Shown here: one piece after another, positions 1 to 8,203 of the stretch | Layout of the letters: each line of letters opens with the position of its first letter | Numbering within the stretch: the first letter of the stretch is position 1 | NCBI RefSeq assembly: GCF_000332075.2 | Contig: NZ_KI966369.1 | Location: 88,259-152,258, forward strand | Source: Synechocystis sp. PCC 7509 | Lineage (GTDB): Bacteria; Cyanobacteriota; Cyanobacteriia; Cyanobacteriales; Chroococcidiopsidaceae | Reading direction: 5' to 3' | Length of the DNA stretch: 64,000 bases | Made by a program: the position numbers and the translations under genes | Notes under the pieces: generated by a model | What the model was told of the DNA's origin: nothing | What the model saw: the letters and a program-made list of their open reading frames with translations, nothing else | The model's database searches: none

Positions 1-750
1 AAATTCTTTCCCATCGAACAACAAGTCTACGGTATTTCCGTTGAAACCATGCAAAGCAGCGCTCTTGTTGAAAACGAGGGACTGACATTTTTATGGGTCT
101 ACCTCGATTTCTTTTAGTTTTCCAGGCTCGCTTCGGCAACTGCGGTCTAATACCACGTTTGCGTAAAGCCGCACGCAAATCTTTGGAGTCATAGCCTTTG
201 TCCCCAGCCAGCACTTTGACCCGTTTACGGGGTCTGCCAGGAGAATTAATTTTGACAGTAACGCTATTCAATAGCGGCATCACTTGTTCTCTTTCACTAC
301 CATTAGCTGCGGTCGTGCAATTAGCCAGAGGCATACCATTACCGTCGGTCAAAGTATGAATTAAAATTCCTTTGCCCTTATAGCCATAAGCAACGTCCTC
401 ACCTCCTCCTTTCCCAGGGGGAAAAAGAGCCATCGACCGCACCATGACTCCAGTTAATTAATCCTTTTTCCGAGGCGATGCCTAATATCCTTGCTTGTAG
501 TCGCTCTAGCGTTCCATCTGCTTGCCAGCTTTTTAGCCATCGGTGGGCTGAACTTTTTGATGCCCAAACTTCTCCCTTCGGTACATCGCACCAACGGCAG
601 CCCGTAATCAATTGCCTTCATTAAGGTGTTGATTACATGACGGAAAGGCGCATGGGGCATTCCCCGTCCCCGTTTTTCTCCTTTCTCGCCGATCACATCC
701 TCAAACAACTTCCATTCTAGATCGCTTAATCCCTCAAATCTTCCCGCCAT
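1..750 (-). pseudogene. IS5-family transposase, copy A, frame-disrupted and partial
   Basis: The reading starts with MAGRFEGLSDLEW at 750, moves by one base near 'VINTL' (about 620) into the frame beginning MITGCRWCDVPKG, and moves again at a TTTTTCCCCC run near 420 into the frame with GKGGGEDVAYGYKGKG. Each change is equivalent to +1. A single programmed shift near the DGSFS/GKGGGE junction is usual for IS427-group IS5 elements. The second shift suggests a broken gene, although the identical copy at 7315-8138 shares it. The product would be a DDE transposase. The C-terminus is cut by the window edge. Confidence 0.7.
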
Positions 751-815
751 ATTCTGTAGGACTTAATCACTCTGACAATTAGATTATCACCTTTTGACCT
801 TAGTGGGATAGATTC
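1..815 (-). mobile_element. IS5-family element, copy A (runs off the window start)
   Basis: This is the right part of an IS5-family (IS427-like) element. Its right end is GATAGATTC at about 807-815, followed by CTGCTTATCC of the host IS6-like transposase. It matches the complete copy at 7311-8203 almost base for base, with one visible A/G difference (about 248 versus 7636). The left end lies outside the window. The host sequence to its right is the 3' part of the same IS6-like gene found around the other copy, so both copies sit at the same target position. Confidence 0.85.
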
Positions 816-1160
816 CTGCTTATCCAAAAGCGATTAACGTACTCAAAGCTGCCAATAAGTTACCCGAAGTAGTGAAATTACGACAGATTAAATATCTCAA
901 TAATATTGTGGAGCAAGACCATCGGGGGATAAAACGATTAGTCAAACCAGGAATGGGATTTGGCTCCTTCAACACTGCAAGAAGAACCATTCGGGGATAT
1001 GAAACTCTGAACATGGTTAGAAAAGGACAAGTTATTGGTGTTCCCAGGGGAGCCATCAAAGAGCGACTTGTCTTTATCTATCAAATCTTTGGGGTAGTTG
1101 CATAATTTCAACTCCTGCCACAGGGGTTTTCTGTCTTCACTAAGTTTTTGCAACACAACC
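816..1160 (+). pseudogene. 3' half of an IS6-like transposase and right end of that IS, copy A
   Basis: Frame 816-1105 encodes the C-terminal part of an IS6-family DDE transposase. It runs from AYPKAINVLKAANKLPEVV through NNIVEQDHRGIKR, which holds the catalytic Glu, to the end IFGVVA. It is identical in kind to the intact gene at 34348-35058. The N-terminal half is lost beyond the IS5 insertion. The IS end is CAACACAACC at 1151-1160, and beyond it lies a Tn3-type tnpA, which this element interrupted. Confidence 0.85.
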
Positions 1161-1902
1161 TACGATAGTGAGTAATAATTTTAGGTGGAACATTGGTAAA
1201 CAGTTTGGTTGGTAATCCCAATTCCCGAATACATTGGAGTTTTTCTATTTCTTTAAGGATGCTTTTGAGGCTAGTTTTACCAGGGTCAGTCTTGAGAAAA
1301 TTAAAAACTGATTGTTTAAATTGATTTTGCTCATCCTCAAGTCCAGATTGGGTATTGACCAAGGCATCCATCTTCTTCAATGTAATTAGCTCGATTTGCT
1401 GGAATATTCCTACACAAAAGATTTTTTCATTCTTACTCACCGTAGACCTAATTAAACGCTCAAGTCTTTCTGGAGATGGTGGTTCTAGCTTCAACTCGCG
1501 CAAACGTTTTTTAGCTGCGGCTTCCAAGTGGGACTCCGTACGGTCATATGCCAAAATTTTCTCGCATAGCCAAGTTTTCAAATCCTTTTTATCTTGAGAT
1601 GTAATTTTTCGGAAGCCAAAAAACAAACGTATATCTGCCCGATGACGTTCAATGGTGCGTCCATCAAACGAATATTCTTTATACTGCTGTGGTGACAGAG
1701 AAAGCAGTCTTGCTATGTAGGAAACAACCATAGACGGTACATCAGCCGCTTTTCGTGGAAATCTTGCTTCCATTTGAAAAAACTTCAGCAAAACAGCTTT
1801 GCCCAGACGATTCACTTCACTCTTGTTGTCTAGCAGCGCTATTTCTTCTGGTGTGAGCGTAAAATTCTCTATAAGTTCTTCTGCATCCCATTGACGCTTC
1901 AA
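1161..1902 (-). pseudogene. tnpA: Tn3-family transposase, N-terminal fragment
   Basis: About 247 residues starting MKRQWDAEELIENFTL resemble the N-terminal DUF4158 region of Tn3-family TnpA, which reads LTPEE... then RTIERHRADIRLFFGFR. That region binds the terminal inverted repeats. Family members are about 950-1000 residues long and the catalytic C-terminal DDE domain is absent here. The frame is cut at 1160 by the IS6-like end, and the last codons of the open frame are IS sequence. The gene diverges from tnpR with 95 bp between them, the arrangement of the Tn3 subgroup. It is inactive. Confidence 0.8.
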
Positions 1903-1997
1903 AAATGTTGCTCCTCATCCTGGTTGCAGGATACAAAAGTTTATCTAGCTATCGTATCAGCTAAAGTGTAGGTTATTTGGTACACTAAAATAGAACC
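1903..1997. promoter_or_regulatory. Putative res/promoter region of the Tn3-type element
   Basis: This 95-bp gap between the divergent tnpA and tnpR genes is where Tn3-family elements carry the res site and both promoters. It contains an interrupted palindrome, GTGTA-GGTTATTTGG-TACAC, at about 1965-1984. It could be a resolvase subsite. The assignment rests on position and the visible inverted repeat only. Confidence 0.45.
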
Positions 1998-2654
1998 ATG
2001 CTACAAGGGTTTAAGACGCATAAAATCCAGAGGGTTCAATTGGTACAAAAAGTTGCCATTTATTGCAGAGTTTCCACCACTGACCAATCCTGTGAGCGGC
2101 AAGAACGGGATTTATTAGAATATGCCGCTATTTCAAACTTTGAGGTAGTTGGCGTTTGGAAGGAAACGGCTTCTGGGACTAAAAATAACCGCGTCGAGCG
2201 CAAACTTGTGATGGCTTTGGCTCAGAATCACAGTATTAATGCCATTTTAGTCACAGAGATGACTCGCTGGGGACGCAGCACCATTGACTTGATTGAGACG
2301 TTACAGTCACTTCAGAATTGGGGTGTTTCTTTGATTGCCCAAACCGGGCTGCAATTTGATTTGAATACCGCACAAGGTAGATTAATCGCTCATCTCATGG
2401 CATCAATTGCTGAATTTGAACGAGATTTGGTGCGAGAGAGGGTACGAAGTGGGGTGGCGGCAGCTAAAGCGCGAGGTCAAAAGTTTGGTAGGCAACCAGG
2501 ACAACGGGTAAAAGCCGATAAGTTAGCCCCCAAAGTTTTGCAGATGGTTAGTGACGGGTATTCTTATCGCAAAATTGCTGATTCACTCAACCTTAGTAAA
2601 ACAACGGTCAATGATATTATCAAACGCCACAGGGAATCAGGTTCTCAAGACTGA
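1998..2654 (+). CDS. tnpR: Serine recombinase (Tn3-type resolvase)
   Basis: A 218-residue small serine recombinase that would resolve transposition cointegrates at res. The catalytic region reads VAIYCRVSTTDQ with the nucleophilic Ser. The helix-E region contains LMASIAEFERDLVRERVRSG, and the C-terminus carries a resolvase helix-turn-helix (YSYRKIADSLNLSKTTVNDIIKR), all in the expected order. An internal TTG or GTG near residue 14 is an alternative start, since most relatives begin just before VAIYCRVS. Its partner tnpA is truncated, so it is probably an orphan of a dead transposon, but the gene itself looks intact. Confidence 0.9.
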   Translation: MLQGFKTHKIQRVQLVQKVAIYCRVSTTDQSCERQERDLLEYAAISNFEVVGVWKETASGTKNNRVERKLVMALAQNHSINAILVTEMTRWGRSTIDLIETLQSLQNWGVSLIAQTGLQFDLNTAQGRLIAHLMASIAEFERDLVRERVRSGVAAAKARGQKFGRQPGQRVKADKLAPKVLQMVSDGYSYRKIADSLNLSKTTVNDIIKRHRESGSQD

Positions 2655-3126
2655 AAACAATTTTTTCTGCAACTTAATCTAGGACTAATTTCTAGCCCTT
2701 GCGTGGCGGTAAAATATCTCTTCGCTACTTTTACCCCATATAGAAAGGATTTATGCCTGTGAATTTCAATATTTACCTCAACCAACTAACAATTTGATTA
2801 ACTCATTACTTTTGAGCGTAATAGCTATTATTCTTAAAACTTCTTACCCTCTGTTGAAGCCGACAAAGCACTCTTAGCCGCATGACGATAGAACCTCGGT
2901 GTTAGCGAGGTATCCTTAGTCAATCTCCAGTGCGGCATAACAATTCGCTTGGAGCGGACTACCGAAAGATACTGGTACGTTGCAAAGGGCATTCGCAGCC
3001 GCTCAAGCGCACCATTAGACCGATGATTTTGTAATAGTCCGGTTGTGAAAAATTGATCTTGATATACTGCTTTTGCTGCGCTATTACTATTTGTAAATCC
3101 CGGCATTTCTGTTGGCTTGCTAAAGG
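2655..3126. other. Intergenic region without a recognisable gene
   Basis: About 470 bp between tnpR and the lysR stop. A 7-bp inverted repeat GGTAAAA/TTTTACC lies near 2709-2736. A minus-strand frame from about 2834 is open but reads through into lysR in another frame and resembles nothing I know. I see no Tn3 terminal repeat. Confidence 0.5.
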
Positions 3127-4029
3127 TTAAAGTCTGGCAGCAATTGATGCAAGAGCCTCCGACATGAAGTCTATGAATACTTGAAGTTTTCCAGAGTGTT
3201 GGCGATGTTTTGGGTAAATCGCATAAAGGGTCAAAGGTTCCGTAGACCATTCTTTCAAGACAGCTTTCAGCATCCCACGTTCTAATCCATCTAAGACTGT
3301 GAACATGGGCAAAAAAATCAAACCGAGTCCCGCGACAGCAGCTTGACTTGCAGCAAGGCTATTGTTCACTTTTAAAGATCCATCAACATACACTGACACT
3401 GTTTCATGACCTCGCCAAAAACTCCATTCATGGGGCGATCGTGCCAGCGTGTAAACTACACAACGGTGCTGCTTTAGATCCTCCGGCGATTTAGGTTCAC
3501 CATACTGCTTTAGATATGCCGGTGACGCGCAAACGACTCGTTGAATATCGCCGATGCGATGTGAGACCAGACTATTATCGTTGACCAATCCGCCCCCTCT
3601 GATCCCCACATCAAATCCCTCCTCAATGAGATCCACATAGCGATCGTTGAGGATAAGTTCGATCCGTATATCTGGATAAATGGATTGAAATTCATAAATC
3701 GCTGTTGCGACATGGGTTAAACCCAGAGACATTGGTGCTGTCACGCGAAGCAGTCCGTGAGGTTTGACCGAGAGATCGGCAATAAATTCTTCAGCACGTT
3801 CCAGTTCATCCAGAATCGAGGAAACCCTCTGAAAATAGACTCGTCCTGCTTCAGTCAAGTTCAGACGTCTGGTTGTCCGATGGATCAACTGGGTTCCCAG
3901 TTTTTTCTCTAGTTCCTGGACATTTTTACTGACGGCGGCATTTGATAAGTTCAGCGCATCTGCTGCACGGCTAAAACTCTCCAACTCAACGACCCGTCTA
4001 AAGACGTTCAGAGCAATTAATTTGTCCAT
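3127..4029 (-). CDS. LysR-family transcriptional regulator
   Basis: A 300-residue LysR-type regulator. The N-terminal winged HTH spans about residues 1-60 (MDKLIALNVFRRVVELESFSRAADALNLSNAAVSKNVQELEKKLG, then HRTTRRLNLTEAGR). It is followed by a periplasmic-binding-fold effector domain to the end. The length is normal for the family. It is transcribed away from the NTF2/tautomerase/SDR operon starting at 4185, the classic layout in which a LysR protein controls its divergent neighbours. The 155-bp gap contains a T-N11-A palindrome. The effector is unknown. Confidence 0.92.
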   Translation of the reverse strand: MDKLIALNVFRRVVELESFSRAADALNLSNAAVSKNVQELEKKLGTQLIHRTTRRLNLTEAGRVYFQRVSSILDELERAEEFIADLSVKPHGLLRVTAPMSLGLTHVATAIYEFQSIYPDIRIELILNDRYVDLIEEGFDVGIRGGGLVNDNSLVSHRIGDIQRVVCASPAYLKQYGEPKSPEDLKQHRCVVYTLARSPHEWSFWRGHETVSVYVDGSLKVNNSLAASQAAVAGLGLIFLPMFTVLDGLERGMLKAVLKEWSTEPLTLYAIYPKHRQHSGKLQVFIDFMSEALASIAARL

Positions 4030-4071
4030 AGAAAACCACTTCCAAAATGATCCATCGCGCCACCTACATTA

Positions 4072-4086
4072 TTCACTATAGGTGAA
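4072..4086. promoter_or_regulatory. Candidate LysR-type operator
   Basis: TTCAC-TATAG-GTGAA is a perfect 5-bp inverted repeat between the divergent lysR and NTF2-like genes. Its core TCACTATAGGTGA fits the T-N11-A consensus of LysR boxes. The assignment comes from position and symmetry. Confidence 0.5.
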
Positions 4087-4184
4087 AAGTTATTCAACTA
4101 AATCGACCTTTATCTTTTTTGGGTGAAGAGTTATGGTCAAGAGTATGCGCTTCAATCTACGATCACCCGAAGCGCGGAGGAACT

Positions 4185-4628
4185 ATGAATCAAGCACAGG
4201 GCTATGCGATGGATAAACAGGTTTACGGCATTGAATATTTCGCGATCATTGATCTGCTCAAGCGATATTATGACGCTTTATATCGTTGTGATACCGCTCT
4301 CTTGGCAACCGTATTTCATGCCAATGCGCAATACTTCACGGCATCTAGCGGGGAACTATTGCACCTTGATATGCATTCCTATTTCCCGATCGTTGAGCAA
4401 CGAACTTCTCCAGAATCTTCCGGTGAACCCTATACATTCTCGATCAATTCGATCGAGTTAGCTGGGGCTGTAACCGCGATCGCGCAAATGCGTTGTTCCA
4501 TGCTAGGCAAAGATTTTATTGATCTCCTCAGCCTTGTTCAGCTTGAGGGCGAGTGGAAAATCATTGCTAAAGTCTTTCACTACACAATCCATGCAGACAA
4601 GGCAATATTGCCAACAAGCCAGAATTAA
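4185..4628 (+). CDS. NTF2-like (SnoaL/lumazine-binding type) protein
   Basis: A 147-residue cone-shaped-barrel protein of the NTF2-like superfamily. An N-terminal helix region (IIDLLKRYYDALYRCDTALLATVFHANAQYF) is followed by the beta-sheet half ending LEGEWKIIAKVFHY. The ATG at 4185 is preferred to an upstream start at 4119 because GCGGAGGAACT lies directly before it and the fold begins there. Members act as small-molecule enzymes or binding proteins, and the substrate cannot be read from sequence. It is the first gene of a three-gene operon, 14 bp ahead of the tautomerase. Confidence 0.82.
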   Translation: MNQAQGYAMDKQVYGIEYFAIIDLLKRYYDALYRCDTALLATVFHANAQYFTASSGELLHLDMHSYFPIVEQRTSPESSGEPYTFSINSIELAGAVTAIAQMRCSMLGKDFIDLLSLVQLEGEWKIIAKVFHYTIHADKAILPTSQN

Positions 4629-4642
4629 CGGGAGGTCAAACC

Positions 4643-4858
4643 ATGCCCTATGTAAATATCAAAATCACTCGTGAAGACGCAACAGCCAAGCAAAAAGCTG
4701 AACTCATCAAAGGTGTAACAGAACTTTTGGTGCGCGTTCTAAACAAGACACCCGCAACGACATTTGTCGTTATTGATGAAGTTGCGACTGAAGATTGGGG
4801 AATTGCTGGCGTGCCTGTGAAAGGAATTCGGCAAGGCATTCAGCAACAATCATCCTGA
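4643..4858 (+). CDS. 4-oxalocrotonate tautomerase-family protein
   Basis: A 71-residue member of the 4-OT/tautomerase superfamily. Pro follows the initiator Met (MPYVNIKITRE) and would be the catalytic N-terminal base after Met removal. The later motif is TTFVVIDEVATEDWGIAG. Its length suits the short homohexameric group. GGGAGGTCAAACC precedes the ATG. It lies between the NTF2-like and SDR genes, which suggests a shared small-molecule pathway, but the substrate is unknown. Confidence 0.9.
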   Translation: MPYVNIKITREDATAKQKAELIKGVTELLVRVLNKTPATTFVVIDEVATEDWGIAGVPVKGIRQGIQQQSS

Positions 4859-4910
4859 AAAATGTCGATCCAGACAGTCAAATATTTGAACCAAATTGGA
4901 GGTAGATAGC

Positions 4911-5678
4911 ATGACAACTCAGACTGTAATTATCACGGGCGGTGCAACTGGCTTAGGTTATGCGATTGCTGAAGCATTTTTGCACAATCAGGCGAATGTG
5001 ATATTGAACGGGAGAACATTCTCAAAGCTTGAAACGGCGGCTCAAAAACTCGATCAATCCGATCGTATCCATCTTGTAGCAGGTGACATTACCGATCCGA
5101 CATTTGCCCCAAAATTAGTTAACGAAGCTGTTTCCAGGTTTGGTCGAGTGAATGTACTCATTAATAATGCTGGCATCTTTGCGGTCAAACCCTTCACTGA
5201 ATATAGCATTGGTGAGTTAGACCAATATCTAAACTATGTTCGCGGTACCTTTGCACTTACCCAGGAAGCCGTCAAGCAAATGCGCTTGCAAGGAAATGGC
5301 GGCGCAATTATCAACATTGGGACGATTCTCACATTCCACGCTAGCCAGTCAATTCCTGCTTCAGCACCGATTATGGCGAAAGCCGCAATTACAGCTATGG
5401 CGAAAAACCTATCCTTTGAGTTAGCCGAGGATAGGATTCGGATCAACACGATCGCGCCTGGGATTGTACCAACACCACTTCATGGTGAACTGACCCAAGA
5501 AACATTAAATTATTTAGATCGGCAGCATCCTCTGGGTCGGGTTGGCACGCCCAAAGATATCGCCGATGCCGTTCTATATTTGGCCAATGCAAGCTGGGTC
5601 ACGGGGGTAATCCTCCCGGTGGATGGTGGTATTGCCTCTGGAGGAGATGGCTTTAACAATCGCCAGCAAGCTGCTTAA
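4911..5678 (+). CDS. SDR-family oxidoreductase lacking the canonical Tyr
   Basis: A 255-residue short-chain dehydrogenase/reductase-fold protein. The nucleotide-binding motif is TGGATGLG (about residues 9-16), NNAG is present, and the fold ends with the usual VTGVILPVDGG. The ATG at 4911 follows TTGGAGGTAGATAGC. At the active site the usual S...YxxxK reads SAPIMAK: the Lys is present but the Tyr position is Pro, and the upstream Ser position reads NIGTIL. It may therefore be non-catalytic or use a different mechanism. It is the last gene of the LysR-linked operon. Confidence 0.85.
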   Translation: MTTQTVIITGGATGLGYAIAEAFLHNQANVILNGRTFSKLETAAQKLDQSDRIHLVAGDITDPTFAPKLVNEAVSRFGRVNVLINNAGIFAVKPFTEYSIGELDQYLNYVRGTFALTQEAVKQMRLQGNGGAIINIGTILTFHASQSIPASAPIMAKAAITAMAKNLSFELAEDRIRINTIAPGIVPTPLHGELTQETLNYLDRQHPLGRVGTPKDIADAVLYLANASWVTGVILPVDGGIASGGDGFNNRQQAA

Positions 5679-5700
5679 TGGAGTGTCGATCGCAGCCTAC

Positions 5701-5939
5701 TAGGGGTAAAGCTAGCGAGCGTGTCATGAGGGGCAAGATAGTACAAATTTACCTAAAAACGAGGTTTTTAGTATGCCGATGACAGGACTAAAACCCTTAT
5801 TCTTTCGTTACAGCCTTGTCTAACCTGAAGCAAACAAGACTTGGATGATTTACCCTTAAACCGATGAGTACAAAGTTTATACAGCAAGGCTTTCAACCTA
5901 TCTTGCCCCTAGCGTCAGCGTTAGCTATATCTACCCCTA
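5701..5939. repeat. MITE-like element with long imperfect terminal inverted repeats
   Basis: About 240 bp with paired ends. The outer arms are TAGGGGTA at 5701-5708 and TACCCCTA at 5932-5939. The inner arms are AGGGGCAAGATAG at 5729-5741 and CTATCTTGCCCCT at 5898-5910, an exact 13-bp match. Related GCTAGCG/CGTTAGC stretches lie between them. No coding frame is present. A small hairpin TAAAAAC-GAG-GTTTTTA lies inside at about 5755-5771. It is probably a non-autonomous relic of an IS with the same ends, although no parent copy is in the window. Confidence 0.6.
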
Positions 5940-6090
5940 AAAGCTATCAAAGAACTCATTGCCGCCAAAAAGTTACCCAAAATAGTGAAGTTACGACAGA
6001 GTAAGTACTCAATAACATGGTTGAACAAGACCATGGAGGGATAAAACGATTAGTTAAACCGGGCATGGGATTTGGGAAAGCAAGGCCAAT
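5940..6090 (+). pseudogene. Degenerate internal fragment of an IS6-like transposase
   Basis: The sequence from about 5945 (AAGCTATCAAAGAACTC) to the stretch GGCATGGGATTTGGG aligns with the intact IS6-like transposase at 34348-35058. It covers the region KLPEVVKLRQ ... EQDHRGIKRLVKPGMGFG and has small deletions that break the frame. Both IS ends are missing. Confidence 0.7.
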
Positions 6091-6137
6091 ACTGCAATGC
6101 GTGGGATTTTCCTAGTAACGATCTTAAGATGAACTGA

Positions 6138-6671
6138 TTAACCCTTTGGTAAGCTCTCACAAGGTATCCCGTCTTTATCGTTGTCTAATCTGGGGTTCGC
6201 GCTTAAAGCAGCTTTAGCTTCTGCCTGTGTTGCAAAGTCACTGCATTTAGCCCCGCTACTACTTCTTTTTCGCGATTTTTTTGGGGGTGCTTCAGCAGGT
6301 TCATCCTTAACTACCGTAAGTTTTGGAGTCCGTGTCACAGGTTCCGCTTTCTTAAGTGCCTCTGTCTTTTGAAGTGAAGGTTTTGGTGATGTCGTTTTAG
6401 TGACAACTGGAGACGGTGAAGGTTTTGGTGATGGCGATGCAGCTGGTGTAGGTGAAGCGCTAGCTGAAGTAGTTGGTGTAGGTGCAACTGTTGTATTTTC
6501 CGGTGGTGATGCTCCGCATCCGCTCAAGGAGAGTAAAACAATTCCTCCGTAAATCAAAGAACTTCTCCCTCTGGTTTTCTCCCCCCGTGGTACAACACAG
6601 CGTGGGTTTATTAAACCGACTAAGAGGGCGAGAAAGGAAAACAAGTTGATTAGCGAGAATAACCTAGCCAT
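6138..6671 (-). CDS. Excalibur-domain protein with lipoprotein-like N-terminus
   Basis: A 177-residue predicted secreted protein. It has a hydrophobic N-terminus, a second hydrophobic stretch ending LSLSGC that looks like a lipobox (about residue 52), a long Pro/Thr/Ser-rich linker with SPSPKPSPSP repeats, and a C-terminal Excalibur domain. That domain has the DNDKDGIPCE calcium-loop-like motif and paired Cys (AKCSDFATQAEA ... CE). Excalibur domains occur on extracellular proteins and often accompany nuclease or cell-wall modules. If the lipobox is real, translation probably begins at a start nearer to it. The role is unknown. Confidence 0.8.
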   Translation of the reverse strand: MARLFSLINLFSFLALLVGLINPRCVVPRGEKTRGRSSLIYGGIVLLSLSGCGASPPENTTVAPTPTTSASASPTPAASPSPKPSPSPVVTKTTSPKPSLQKTEALKKAEPVTRTPKLTVVKDEPAEAPPKKSRKRSSSGAKCSDFATQAEAKAALSANPRLDNDKDGIPCESLPKG

Positions 6672-7310
6672 AATACAACCACTGATAGCGATACTAAATG
6701 GTATGTCAGCTATCTACTGGCGGAAGAAAAAGGAAAAGATTTTTTACACAGTCGGTTAAGAGTTCAGCAGGCGATCACTACGACGGCTTTAAAAGCCCCT
6801 AGCTGGGATGATAGTTAAAACGGTTGTGTTGCAAAAAATGGTAGGCTGAAATAATTCCGCTAGAGAAAATCATTGTACCGGCCTCTAATGAATTCTAAAT
6901 CCCCCTTCAAGTGGCGGCATTATCAGTCAGAAATCATCCTACGTTGTGTTCGGTGGTATCTAAGCTATCCGCTTTCCTATCGCCAAGTAACAGAGATGGT
7001 GAACGAGCGGGGATTAGATATACATCACAGCACCGTCTTCCGTTGGGTGCAAGAATATAGTCCAGAAATGGACAAACGAGTCAGACCGTATCTAAAGCTT
7101 ACTAATGACTCATGGCGGGTAGATGAAACCTATATTTTGGTCAAAGGCAAGCAGAAGTATTTATACCGAGCAGTCGATTCGGCAGGGAACACCTTAGACT
7201 TCCTCCTCACAGCGAAGCGGGATGCGAAAGCGGCGAAACGGTTTTTGCGTAAGACATTGAAAGCAATTCACACTTTCGTACCAAGAGTCATCACTGTGGA
7301 TAAGAACCCT

Positions 7311-8203
7311 GAACCTATCCCAGTAATAAAATTCTGTTAATCCAAATGTGAATTGTTGCAAGGGAAATAAAAGCATTAAAGCAGGCAGAAATTCTTTCCC
7401 ATCGAACAACAAGTCTACGGTATTTCCGTTGAAACCATGCAAAGCAGCGCTCTTGTTGAAAACGAGGGACTGACATTTTTATGGGTCTACCTCGATTTCT
7501 TTTAGTTTTCCAGGCTCGCTTCGGCAACTGCGGTCTAATACCACGTTTGCGTAAAGCCGCACGCAAATCTTTGGAGTCATAGCCTTTGTCCCCAGCCAGC
7601 ACTTTGACCCGTTTACGGGGTCTGCCAGGAGAATTAGTTTTGACAGTAACGCTATTCAATAGCGGCATCACTTGTTCTCTTTCACTACCATTAGCTGCGG
7701 TCGTGCAATTAGCCAGAGGCATACCATTACCGTCGGTCAAAGTATGAATTAAAATTCCTTTGCCCTTATAGCCATAAGCAACGTCCTCACCTCCTCCTTT
7801 CCCAGGGGGAAAAAGAGCCATCGACCGCACCATGACTCCAGTTAATTAATCCTTTTTCCGAGGCGATGCCTAATATCCTTGCTTGTAGTCGCTCTAGCGT
7901 TCCATCTGCTTGCCAGCTTTTTAGCCATCGGTGGGCTGAACTTTTTGATGCCCAAACTTCTCCCTTCGGTACATCGCACCAACGGCAGCCCGTAATCAAT
8001 TGCCTTCATTAAGGTGTTGATTACATGACGGAAAGGCGCATGGGGCATTCCCCGTCCCCGTTTTTCTCCTTTCTCGCCGATCACATCCTCAAACAACTTC
8101 CATTCTAGATCGCTTAATCCCTCAAATCTTCCCGCCATATTCTGTAGGACTTAATCACTCTGACAATTAGATTATCACCTTTTGACCTTAGTGGGATAGA
8201 TTC
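7311..8203 (-). mobile_element. IS5-family element, copy B, complete
   Basis: It is 893 bp long. The inverted ends are GAACCTATCCCA at 7311 and TGGGATAGATTC ending at 8203, which match at 11 of 12 positions. Left flank AAGAACCCT and right flank CTGCTTATCC rebuild the uninterrupted IS6-like sequence AAGAACCCTGCTTATCC with a 2-bp CT duplication. A 4-bp CCTG duplication is possible if the ends are two bases shorter. Confidence 0.88.
7315..8138 (-). pseudogene. IS5-family transposase, copy B, three frames
   Basis: The DDE transposase is read in three frames. MAGRFEGLSDLEW starts at 8138, MITGCRWCDVPKG at about 7999, and MVRSMALFPPGKGGGE at 7833. The third frame carries LAGDKGYDSKDLRAAL and the C-terminal RWERISACFNAFISLATIHIW. 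The junction at the TTTTTCCCCC run (about 7806) fits programmed shifting of IS427-group elements. The other junction near 8010 is probably a mutation. It is identical in layout to copy A. Confidence 0.7.

Noticed and set aside
2834-3250. 138-residue minus-strand open frame
   Set aside because: It overlaps the LysR gene in another frame and has no recognisable domain. Treated as a shadow.
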